Shown one piece after another: positions 33,077 through 40,242 of a stretch of DNA of 64,000 bases (the stretch's first letter is position 1; each line of letters begins with the position of its first letter). The position numbers and the translations under genes were made by a program. The notes beneath the pieces are model-generated. The model was not told the origin of the DNA. It saw only the letters and a list, made by a program, of their open reading frames with translations, and did no database searches. Source of the stretch: JBDHWG01 sp046328525 (GTDB taxonomy: Bacteria; Chloroflexota; Anaerolineae; Epilineales; JAHCIE01); assembly GCA_046328525.1 (NCBI GenBank), contig JAXLWK010000005.1, positions 434,001 to 498,000 on the forward strand. The letters run 5' to 3'.

Positions 33077-34476
33077 GCACACTGACTCGAGACCAGGGCC
33101 TGGAGCCGGTCGCCACTGCCACGCCGACGCCCCTGGCCCCGCGCCAGCGCCGCGCCCTTCAGAAGCCCGGCGTGACCGTCAACATCTGGGGCCACGAGGT
33201 CATGCTGCGCGGCCTGCGCCGCGCGCCCATCGGCATCTGGCGCTGGCTCCTCATCCTCGGCCCCGGCATCATCGCCGGCGCGGCCGGCAACGACGCCGGC
33301 GGCATCGCCACGTACAGCCAGGCCGGCGCCCAATATGGCTACGAGCTGCTGTGGGTGCTGCTCCTGATGACGGTGTCCCTGTCGGTCGTCCAGGAGATGA
33401 GCGCGCGCCTCGGCGCCGCCACCGGCCGCGGCCTGCTCGACCTGGTGCGCGAGCGATTCGGCCTGCGGCTGGCCCTGCTGGCGGCGAGCGTCGTCCTCAT
33501 CGCCAACGGCGGCCTCATCATCAGCGAGTTCGTCGGCATCGGCGCGGCCACCGAGCTTGTCGGCATCCCCCGCTACGTCTCGATCCCCATCGCCGTCGTT
33601 CTGCTGTGGGTGCTCGTCGTCGCCGGCTCGTACAACCACGTCGAGAAAATTCTGCTCCTGATGACGCTGGCCTTCTTCGCCTACCCCGTCGCCGCCTTCC
33701 TCTCGCACCCGAACCCGAGCGAGGTCGCCCACGGCCTGTTCGTGCCGTCGTTCCAGTGGAACGGCAACTACATCCTCATCCTGGTCGCCTTGATGGGCAC
33801 AACCCTGACGCCCTACCAGCAGATATTCCAGCAGAGCGCGACCGTCGAGAAAGGCGTGGCGCGGCGGCACTACGGCCCGGAGAAGGTGGACACGTATGTC
33901 GGCATGGGCTTCTCCAACCTCATGTCGGCCTTCATTATCATCGCCACAGCGGCCACGCTGCACGTGAGCGGCCAGACGAACATCGAGTCGGCGGCCCAGG
34001 CGGCCCAGGCCCTCGCGCCCGCCGCCGGGCAGGCCGCCTCGCTCCTGTTCGGCGTCGGCTTGCTCGGCGCGGCGCTCATGGCCGGCGGCGTCCTGCCCAT
34101 CGCCACCGCCTACTCCATCGGCGAGGTCTTCGGCTTCCGCAAAGGCGTCAACCTCAGCTTCCGCCGCGCGCGCACCTTCTTTCTCATGTTCACCGCCCTG
34201 CTCGTCTTCGGCGCAGCCGCCGCGCTCATCCCCGGCCTGCCCGTCATGCAGCTCCTCGTCGGCGTCCAGGTGCTCAACGGCATCCTGCTGCCCGTCATCC
34301 TGGTGTTCATCATGCTGCTCATCAACGACGCGCGCCTGGTCGGCGACCTCAGGAACGGGCGCATCTACAATATCCTGGGCTGGGCGACGGTCGTCCTTGT
34401 CGCCGGGTCGGTGGCGGTGCTGCTCGGTACGCAGGCCCTGGGCCTGCTCGGCATCAACATCTTCCCCGGCGGGTAA
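33073..34476 (+). CDS. NRAMP-related divalent metal transporter (probable Mg2+-type)
   Basis: The 467-aa protein has 11 or so membrane helices of the LeuT/NRAMP fold. Helix 1 reads GPGIIAGAAGNDAGGIATYS, where classical NRAMP has DPGN; helix 6 reads MGTTLTPYQQIFQQS, where classical NRAMP has a metal-binding MPH. Loss of that Met and the Asn matches the NRAMP-related magnesium transporters. Linkage by ATGA overlap to an MgtE-N/CBS regulatory protein supports magnesium, or possibly manganese, transport across the cytoplasmic membrane. The start at 33073 is set by that overlap. Confidence 0.88.
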   Translation: MSTLTRDQGLEPVATATPTPLAPRQRRALQKPGVTVNIWGHEVMLRGLRRAPIGIWRWLLILGPGIIAGAAGNDAGGIATYSQAGAQYGYELLWVLLLMTVSLSVVQEMSARLGAATGRGLLDLVRERFGLRLALLAASVVLIANGGLIISEFVGIGAATELVGIPRYVSIPIAVVLLWVLVVAGSYNHVEKILLLMTLAFFAYPVAAFLSHPNPSEVAHGLFVPSFQWNGNYILILVALMGTTLTPYQQIFQQSATVEKGVARRHYGPEKVDTYVGMGFSNLMSAFIIIATAATLHVSGQTNIESAAQAAQALAPAAGQAASLLFGVGLLGAALMAGGVLPIATAYSIGEVFGFRKGVNLSFRRARTFFLMFTALLVFGAAAALIPGLPVMQLLVGVQVLNGILLPVILVFIMLLINDARLVGDLRNGRIYNILGWATVVLVAGSVAVLLGTQALGLLGINIFPGG

Positions 34477-34485
34477 CGCCCCTCA

Positions 34486-34578
34486 CCCCGTGGGAGAGGG
34501 TTGGGGTGAAGGTCCTAGAACCTCGCGTAGCCTCAACGATCCTCACCCAGCCTCTCCCAAAATGGGAGAGGGGCCAGA
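34486..34578. repeat. Dispersed CCTCACCCC/CTCTCCC element (copy 1)
   Basis: It carries CTCACCCCGTGGGAGAGGG, a central AGAACCTCGCGTAG and CTCCCAAAATGGGAG. A homologous copy in the opposite orientation occupies 54610-54710, sharing the core AGAACCTCG; a shorter relative lies at 35117-35217. Confidence 0.7.
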
Positions 34579-34625
34579 CCTGTCCGCCCTGAATCTAAAC
34601 TGGGCGACCGGTGTATACTTTGCCT

Positions 34626-35111
34626 ATGGCTCAACCCTTTGGTTTCCAGCTCGCCATCCTGGCGATGGCCGTCAGCCTCATCGTCGGCCTTCTGCCGGTC
34701 ATCCCCACGACTCCCCTCATCCTCCTCGTCGCCGTCCTCTACTACTTCGCCGTCGGCTGGACGTGGGGCGCGGCCGCCGTCATCCTCATCCTGGCCGTCC
34801 TGACCATCGTCTCCTCCACCGCCGAGCTGTGGCTGGCCCCGGCCGGCGCGCGGAAGGGCGGCGCGTCGTGGCGGACGACCGCCCTCGTGACCATCGCCAG
34901 CATCGTCGGCTTCTTCGTCCTGCCCCTCATCGGCGCGATCCTCCTGCCCATCGGCCTGATCCTGGTGCTGGAGTTCCTGCGCGTGCGCGACGTGCGCCGG
35001 GCGACCACGGCGGCCGGCGCGTGGTTCGTCGGCTGGCTCCTCTCCAACGGTCTCGAGCTTGTCGCCGGCCTCGCCATGATCGCCATCTTCTGGCTCCACG
35101 CCCGCCCGTAA
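34626..35111 (+). CDS. DUF456 family membrane protein
   Basis: The 161-aa protein has four to five hydrophobic segments. The DUF456 pattern is visible: LLPVIPTTPLILLVAVLYYF, a central GARKGGASWRTTAL with GFFVLPLIGAILLPIG, and a glycine-rich C-terminal helix pair. The function of the family is unknown. The ATG at 34626 is chosen; a GTG five codons upstream is possible. Repeats flank it on both sides, so it is probably transcribed alone. Confidence 0.75.
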   Translation: MAQPFGFQLAILAMAVSLIVGLLPVIPTTPLILLVAVLYYFAVGWTWGAAAVILILAVLTIVSSTAELWLAPAGARKGGASWRTTALVTIASIVGFFVLPLIGAILLPIGLILVLEFLRVRDVRRATTAAGAWFVGWLLSNGLELVAGLAMIAIFWLHARP

Positions 35112-35116
35112 GTCAT

Positions 35117-35217
35117 CCCTCACCCCCTGGCCCCCTCTCCCAGAACGGGAGAGGGGGAACGGGAGGCTTTTCTGGCCCCCCTTCTCCCCTTGTGGGAGAA
35201 GGGGCGGGGGGATGAGG
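35117..35217. repeat. Dispersed CCTCACCCC/CTCTCCC element (short form)
   Basis: CCCCTCTCCCAGAACGGGAG and CTTCTCCCCTTGTGGGAGAAG form two hairpins flanked by CCTCACCCC and GGGGATGAGGG, an overall inverted arrangement. It may act as a terminator after the DUF456 gene. Confidence 0.6.
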
Positions 35218-35289
35218 GACAGCCCACCACCGTTTACAAACACTTGACGCACCCTATCCGTTCTGGCCCGCGCACAACATTTGCCAGTA

Positions 35290-35298
35290 TGGTATAAT
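35290..35298 (+). promoter_or_regulatory. Extended -10 promoter of the NACHT/DGR locus
   Basis: TGGTATAAT forms an extended -10 element (TG-n-TATAAT), 40 bp before the ATG at 35338. No good -35 box is present at the normal distance, as is common for extended -10 promoters. Confidence 0.55.
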
Positions 35299-35337
35299 GG
35301 AGGCGTACACGCGCCGGCCTCGTGTGAAAGGGCACAG

Positions 35338-35925
35338 ATGCGTAACGCTCCTCCCTCCCGCACAATCGTATGCGCCCTCCTTGTCTTGTTCGCCGCGCTC
35401 CTGCTCGGCTGGCCTGCTGTTGCGCGCGCCCAGGGGCCGACGCCGCCCAGCGCGCCGACGCCCGCCCCCATCCCGACCCCGGCCTTCCCGAAAGTCCCCG
35501 ATAGCAACCTCCAATTCCTGGTGGACCTGTGGCCGTGGCTGACGTCCTACGTCGGCGGCATGGTCGCCGTCGTCTTGCTCATCTTCGCGCTGTTCCTCTT
35601 GCTCTGGCTGACAGGCATGTTGAAGAAGCTCCAGGAGTGGCTGACCAACACGACGACCAAGACGGTCGGGGGCTGGGTCAGCCCGCCGCCTGATCTATCC
35701 GACGACGAGCGCAACTACCTGGAGCAGGCGGTCAGTAAGGGCTACCGCTACCTGGAGCTGCGCGCCCTGGACGAGCGCGAAGCGGGGACGCAGATTCCTT
35801 TGCGCGAGATCTACATTCCCCTGCGCGGGCGCGGCGGCCCCGCGAGCGACGCGAGCCGGGAGGCATGGCAGGCCGCGGCGTGGGTGACGCGGCCGGAGAC
35901 CCACGCGGCGAAGCGCCGCTGTTGA
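35338..35925 (+). CDS. Membrane-anchored protein upstream of the NACHT gene (possible separated N-terminus)
   Basis: From the ATG at 35338 (AAAGGG 6 nt upstream) the product has 195 aa. A signal peptide (1-31, ARAQ) and a Pro-rich stretch precede one transmembrane helix (about 73-97, MVAVVLLIFALFLLLWL). A cytoplasmic part follows (DDERNYLEQAVSKGYRYLELRAL, IPLREIYIPLRGR). The end is out of frame with, and overlaps by 61 bp, the NACHT-FGE gene. The REIYIPLRGR segment is what usually leads directly into a NACHT domain in such proteins, so a -1 frameshift or an assembly error may have split one gene. As two proteins they would still be neighbours in function. Confidence 0.65.
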   Translation: MRNAPPSRTIVCALLVLFAALLLGWPAVARAQGPTPPSAPTPAPIPTPAFPKVPDSNLQFLVDLWPWLTSYVGGMVAVVLLIFALFLLLWLTGMLKKLQEWLTNTTTKTVGGWVSPPPDLSDDERNYLEQAVSKGYRYLELRALDEREAGTQIPLREIYIPLRGRGGPASDASREAWQAAAWVTRPETHAAKRRC

Positions 35926-38204
35926 CCGAGACTCTGGCCGAAGCGCCGCGCCTGATCGTGCGCGGCCGCGCCGGTTCCGGCAAGACGACCTACCTCAAGT
36001 ACGTGGCGACGGCGCTGGCCGACGCCCTGCTTCAGAAAAAACCGGCGCTTCTAGAGGAGACGCTCCACGTCCAGATGGCGCCCATCCCCATCCCAGTCTA
36101 CTTCCCGCTGGTGGACTTCAACGCCTGGCTCAAGGACGAGCGAAATAAGCCCTCGGAGCTGACGGCGCAGCGCGAGGCCGACGCCCTCTTCGACTTCCTG
36201 GTGTACAACTTCAAGGACGCGGGGCTGGACGAGGCCTTCTTCCAGAAGCGGCTCCAGGAGGGGCGCTGCATCGTCTTCCTGGACGGCCTGGACGAGGTCG
36301 AGGCGGGCCGACGCCAGCGCGTGCTGGACCTGGTGGACTGCTTCATTCGCCGCTTTGATCCCGACGACGGCCGGCCCCAGAACCGCTTCGTCATCGCCAC
36401 ACGCCCGGAGGCCGTCGTCTCGGTGACGACGCCGGGGCGCTTCGAAGATGTCGAGGTCCTGCCCCTGACGCCGGAGATGGCGCAAGACTTTGTCCGCCGC
36501 TGGTACAGCCAGTTCGTTCCGCCCCACACCGACAGCCAGCGCTCGGCGGAGGACTACGCCAGCGAGCTGCTGGCCGCTTTCCAGACCAAACCCCAGGTCG
36601 CGGAGCTGGCCGAGTCGCCGCTGCTGCTGACCCTGCTGGCCCTGATCCACTACCGCCAGCGGCTGCCCGACAACCGCCGCGATCTGTACAGGCGCTGCAT
36701 CCAGCTCCTGCTGGAAGACTGGGACAAGGCGCGGCCGGGCGAGACGGGCCGCCAGATGTACCTGGCGCACGCGCCGGCCGGCGTCCCCCTCGACTGGGAG
36801 GGACGCGCCGCCTACCTGGAGCCGGCCGCGTACTGGCTGCTCAGCACCGGCCAGAGCGAGGCCCAGGCCGACGCGTGGACGAAGGAGATCCGCGATCGCC
36901 TGGACCTGGACACCTCCGACCAGCAGCGCCAGGAGCTGCGCAACTTCCTGGAGTGGGCCGTCGCGCGGGGCGCGCTCCTGGAAAAGCGCGGCCCGGACGA
37001 GGATGTCTACGGGTTCGCTTATCACCGCACCTTCCAGGAGTACCTGGCGGCGCGCTACCTGTCGGACCCGTCCCACTTCCATGAAGCCGTCAACCTGGTG
37101 CCCGGCCGCACCTGGGGTGAGACGCTGCGCCTGCTCGGCTCGGAGCTGAAGCCGCCGCGCCAGCGCGACTTCCTGGCGGCCGCCCTGGCGCGCGACCCGA
37201 TCACCGGCCCGCTGCTCGTCGGCGAGTGCCTGGTGGAGATCCAGGACAGCAGCCTCAAGACGCAGCTCCAACCGGGCGCTTATGCCGAGCTAAAGACAAT
37301 GATGGGGAACCTGGCTGTCGCCGCCACGGACCGCGCCGCGGCCGGCCGCCTGGTCTCGCGCCTGGGCGACGACCGGCCCGGCGTCGGCGTCCGCCCGGAT
37401 GGAGTTCCCGACATCGCCTGGGTGTTCATCCCGGCCGGCGCGTTTCGGATGGGCAGCGACCGTGAGACGGATCCAGAAGCCTATGGCGATGAGACGCCGC
37501 GCCACCCGGTGCGCCTGGATGCCTTCGCCATCAGCAGATACCCCATCACTGTCGCCCAGTTCCGGCCCTTCGTCGAGAGCGACGGCTACAGCAACGCCGG
37601 CTACTGGACGCCCGACGGCCGCCGCTGGAAGGCCGACCGCCGCGCGCCGGCCTTGTGGAATGACCCGACGTGGGCATTGGACAATCACCCGGTCGTGGGT
37701 GTAACATGGTATGAAGCGAATGCCTACTGCGCCTGGCTGAGCCAGCGCCTCGGCGCGCGCGTGCGCCTGCCGAGCGAGGCCGAGTGGGAGAAGGCGGCGC
37801 GGGGCGTGGACGGCCGCATCTATCCCTGGGGCGACGGGTTCGACGCCAACCGCGGCAACGTGTACGATACGCAGATCACGCGCACGTCGGCGGTGGGCAT
37901 CTTCCCTCTGCCGGATGGTCCGTGGCCGGACGACAACCCACTGGACATGTGCGGTAACGTGTGGGAGTGGACGCGCAGCCTATGGGGCAAGAATTCCTCG
38001 CAGCCCGATTTCACGTACCCTTACGTTCCGGGTGACGAGCGCGAGAACGAACTCGCAGGCGCGGATTTCCTGCGTGTCGTCCGCGGCGGCGCGTGGTACT
38101 ACAATCTGAGGCACGCGCGCTGCGCCTACCGCCTCAGGTGCGCCCCCGACTACGGGTACTTCGATGTGGGGTTTCGAGTTCTCGTTGCGCCTCCCACCTC
38201 TTAG
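35865..38204 (+). CDS. NACHT-type NTPase with C-terminal FGE/C-type-lectin variable domain (DGR target)
   Basis: The 779-aa protein has a P-loop at 34-42 (GRAGSGKTT), Walker B CIVFLDGLDEVEAG and RFVIATRPEAV, a NACHT/STAND NTPase core. A helical middle region ends in AYHRTFQEYLAARYL. A formylglycine-generating-enzyme-type domain follows (about 510-779: VFIPAGAFRMGSDRE, VGVTWYEANAYCAWLS, RLPSEAEWEKAARG, DMCGNVWEWTRSLW, VVRGGAWYY). Codons 738-776 form the variable repeat of a retroelement whose template lies at 39939. The FGE fold would present diversified residues as a ligand-binding pocket, with NACHT oligomerisation as output. The ATG lies very close to GGAGG, so the true N-terminus may be in the upstream frame. 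Confidence 0.9.
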   Translation: MAGRGVGDAAGDPRGEAPLLTETLAEAPRLIVRGRAGSGKTTYLKYVATALADALLQKKPALLEETLHVQMAPIPIPVYFPLVDFNAWLKDERNKPSELTAQREADALFDFLVYNFKDAGLDEAFFQKRLQEGRCIVFLDGLDEVEAGRRQRVLDLVDCFIRRFDPDDGRPQNRFVIATRPEAVVSVTTPGRFEDVEVLPLTPEMAQDFVRRWYSQFVPPHTDSQRSAEDYASELLAAFQTKPQVAELAESPLLLTLLALIHYRQRLPDNRRDLYRRCIQLLLEDWDKARPGETGRQMYLAHAPAGVPLDWEGRAAYLEPAAYWLLSTGQSEAQADAWTKEIRDRLDLDTSDQQRQELRNFLEWAVARGALLEKRGPDEDVYGFAYHRTFQEYLAARYLSDPSHFHEAVNLVPGRTWGETLRLLGSELKPPRQRDFLAAALARDPITGPLLVGECLVEIQDSSLKTQLQPGAYAELKTMMGNLAVAATDRAAAGRLVSRLGDDRPGVGVRPDGVPDIAWVFIPAGAFRMGSDRETDPEAYGDETPRHPVRLDAFAISRYPITVAQFRPFVESDGYSNAGYWTPDGRRWKADRRAPALWNDPTWALDNHPVVGVTWYEANAYCAWLSQRLGARVRLPSEAEWEKAARGVDGRIYPWGDGFDANRGNVYDTQITRTSAVGIFPLPDGPWPDDNPLDMCGNVWEWTRSLWGKNSSQPDFTYPYVPGDERENELAGADFLRVVRGGAWYYNLRHARCAYRLRCAPDYGYFDVGFRVLVAPPTS
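38076..38193 (+). repeat. DGR variable repeat (VR)
   Basis: It aligns without gaps to 39939-40056 (offset 1863). The 118 bp differ at 19 positions, all of them adenine in the template (10 A to T, 5 A to G, 4 A to C), changing 14 codons. The 3' 28 bp (from GTGGGGTTTCGAGTTCTCGT) are identical and would serve as the initiation-of-mutagenic-homology segment. Confidence 0.97.
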
Positions 38205-38255
38205 GCCGTTGATTTCTGGCTTCTGGATTTCTGATTTCTGAATCTTTGGGGGAGC

Positions 38256-38277
38256 CTGAGGGGGCGTGCCCCCTCAG
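38256..38277 (+). promoter_or_regulatory. GC-rich hairpin downstream of the variable repeat
   Basis: CTGAGGGGG and CCCCCTCAG pair over 9 bp around the 4-nt loop CGTG, 52 bp after the target stop codon. Known DGRs have a similar short GC-rich hairpin or cruciform just 3' of VR that aids retrohoming. No T-tract follows, which argues against an ordinary terminator. Confidence 0.55.
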
Positions 38278-38321
38278 CCGGTCCCGGTTTGTGACAGACT
38301 GTAAAGCAAGGTGCGGACCTG

Positions 38322-38448
38322 TGGACCACGAAAGTCACGAAAGACCGCGAAAAGCGCGAAAGGCACGCGCCGGGCGTTTCCTTCTCGCTCCTTTCACGCC
38401 CCTTTTCCAGCTTTCGCGGTCCAACAACTCGCCCCACCGCGCAAGTCC
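38322..38448. repeat. CGAAA-iterated dispersed inverted repeat
   Basis: GGACCACGAAAGTCACGAAA starts the left arm and CTTTCGCGGTCC (38411-38422) ends the right arm. CGCGAAA units lie between. The trailing CGCGCAAGTCCT matches the terminus of the element at 20779-20911. It fills the gap between the DGR target and the reverse transcriptase. Confidence 0.75.
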
Positions 38449-38465
38449 TCTCAGCGAGAGGTCAA

Positions 38466-39539
38466 ATGCCTAGGACAGCGCGCAACCTGTACCCGACGCT
38501 TTGCAGCTTCGAGAATCTCTACCTGGGATGGCGCAAGGCGCGGCGGGGTAAACGCGGTCAGCCGGAGGTCGCCACCTTCGAGATGCGCGTCGAGCGCAAC
38601 CTGTTTCAGTTGCAGGAGGAGCTACAGTCGGGGCGCTACCGGCCGGGCCGCTATCATTCGTTCTACATCCACGAGCCAAAACAGCGCCTCATCTCGGCAG
38701 CGCCTTTTCGCGACCGAGTCGTCCACCACGCGCTGTGCAACATCATCGAGCCGGTCTTCGAGCGCACATTCATCCACGACAGCTACGCCAATCGCGTCGG
38801 CAAGGGAACGCATGCCGCGCTGGACCGCTGCACCGAGTTCATGCGCCGCCATCGCTACGTTCTGGCGTGCGACGTGCGGCAGTACTTCCCCAGCATCGAC
38901 CACACAATCTTGCGCGCGATTCTGGCCCACAAGATTGCGGATCGGCGCGTCATGTGGTTGGTGGATACAATTCTGGCGGGGGGCAGCGGCGTTCTGGATA
39001 CGGAATATACGATGACGTGGTTTCCCGGCGACGACCTCCTCGCGGCGACGCGCCCGCGTGGGCTGCCCATCGGCAACCTGACATCGCAGTTCTGGGCGAA
39101 CGTCTATCTGAACGAGCTAGACCAGTTCATCAAGCGCGAGCTTCACTGCCGGGCCTATCTTCGCTATGTTGACGACTTTCTGCTTTTCCATGATGACTTG
39201 GGGCAGGTGCATGCCTGGCGGGAGGCAGTGATCGAGCGGCTGGCATCGCTCCGCCTAAAGTTGCATGAGGGCCGCGCGCAACCGCGGCCTGTCACCGAGG
39301 GCGTCTCCTTCCTGGGCTTCATGGTGTTCCCTACGCATCGCCGCCTGCGGCGCCACAAGGTCATCTATGCTCGCCGCCATCTCAAGCGCCTCTTGTTTGA
39401 GTACGCTGCGGGAACCCTCTCACTCGACCAGCTGCATATGCATGTCCAGGGGTGGGTGAACCACGCACGCTACGGCGACACGTGGGGGTTGCGGCGCGCT
39501 GTGCTTTCGGCGCATGCTCTCCCGCCAGTGGCAGGCTAG
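38466..39539 (+). CDS. Diversity-generating retroelement reverse transcriptase
   Basis: The 357-aa protein has all reverse transcriptase palm motifs: Asp136 in LACDVRQYFPSIDH, the DGR-specific LPIGNLTSQFWANVYL (residues 200-215, where other reverse transcriptases have QGxxxSP) and the catalytic YVDD at 234-237 (LRYVDDFLLF), followed by VSFLGFMVFP. Such enzymes copy the template RNA with adenine-specific errors and direct the cDNA into the variable repeat. Catalytic residues are intact. It is followed 5 nt later by an Avd-like gene and then by the template repeat. Confidence 0.97.
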   Translation: MPRTARNLYPTLCSFENLYLGWRKARRGKRGQPEVATFEMRVERNLFQLQEELQSGRYRPGRYHSFYIHEPKQRLISAAPFRDRVVHHALCNIIEPVFERTFIHDSYANRVGKGTHAALDRCTEFMRRHRYVLACDVRQYFPSIDHTILRAILAHKIADRRVMWLVDTILAGGSGVLDTEYTMTWFPGDDLLAATRPRGLPIGNLTSQFWANVYLNELDQFIKRELHCRAYLRYVDDFLLFHDDLGQVHAWREAVIERLASLRLKLHEGRAQPRPVTEGVSFLGFMVFPTHRRLRRHKVIYARRHLKRLLFEYAAGTLSLDQLHMHVQGWVNHARYGDTWGLRRAVLSAHALPPVAG

Positions 39540-39544
39540 ACACG

Positions 39545-39901
39545 ATGCGCGAGTCGCCCATCTTCAGCCGAACCTACGACTTGACCCGCTGGATACTTCA
39601 GGCGACAGAGCATTTCCCACGCAGCCAGCGCTTTGTCCTGGCGCAGCGTCTGCAGAGCGCGACGTTCGATTTGCACGAGGCGCTTCTGGCGGCAGGTCTG
39701 AGCGCCAGGGGGCGCCAGACCGAGTACCTTGATCGAGCAGACGTGGAGCTTGCGAAAGTGCGACTCTATCTCCGTCTGGCTCTTGACATGCAATGGTTGA
39801 GTATGGGACAATATGAGCATGCCAGCCGCATGGCCGACGAGATTGGCCGATTGCTGGGCGGCTGGCGACGACATGACCGCGAGCCATCGCCGACGCCGTG
39901 A
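39545..39901 (+). CDS. avd: Avd-like accessory protein of the retroelement
   Basis: The 118-aa product is all-helical and basic (SRTYDLTRWILQATEHFP, RFVLAQRLQSATFDLHEALL, LDRADVELAKVRLYLRLA), matching the four-helix-bundle Avd / S23-type family. In known DGRs a pentamer of Avd binds the reverse transcriptase and the template RNA and is essential for mutagenic copying. It lies between the reverse transcriptase gene and the template repeat, which starts 38 nt after its stop. Confidence 0.9.
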   Translation: MRESPIFSRTYDLTRWILQATEHFPRSQRFVLAQRLQSATFDLHEALLAAGLSARGRQTEYLDRADVELAKVRLYLRLALDMQWLSMGQYEHASRMADEIGRLLGGWRRHDREPSPTP

Positions 39902-39938
39902 TCGGCTTAGGCGTCATGCTTGGGGGACCAGGCCAAAC

Positions 39939-40056
39939 AACGTCCGCGGCGGCGCGTGGAACAACAATCAGAGGAACACGCGCTGCGCCTACCGCAACAG
40001 GAACGAACCCGACAACAGGAACAACAATGTGGGGTTTCGAGTTCTCGTTGCGCCTC
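39939..40056 (+). repeat. DGR template repeat (TR)
   Basis: This copy is rich in AAC/AAT codons (32 adenines in 118 bp). In the frame matching the target it would read RGGAWNNNQRNTRCAYRNRN, the usual Asn-rich look of an FGE-type template. Same strand and orientation as the variable repeat. It is not itself part of a convincing gene; the template RNA is expected to span it and the flanking sequence up to about 40100. Confidence 0.97.
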
Positions 40057-40242
40057 ACGCCTCTCGGCTTCGGCCAGAAATGTCGCAGGTTGGACATGAC
40101 CGGCGGCCGCGGCTGGAAGAGGTGGTGGGTCTGGCTCCCGGCCGACCTGCACAGTTGGGTCGGGCGCATACACAACCCGGCCCGCGCCCTCTCGTAGCCG
40201 CGAGGCGAGCGATGGCGCGGGCTGCCCTTCAGAAACAAGGCT

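Noticed and set aside
34486..35217. Short CTCTCCC/GGGAGAG inverted repeats as a CRISPR or phage remnant.
   Set aside because: The copies vary in length, have no regular spacers, and recur at 54600-54712 as part of a dispersed element.
38205..38465. A prophage context for the retroelement.
   Set aside because: No phage structural, integrase or lysis genes lie nearby; flanking genes are ordinary chromosomal ones, so the DGR is treated as chromosomal.
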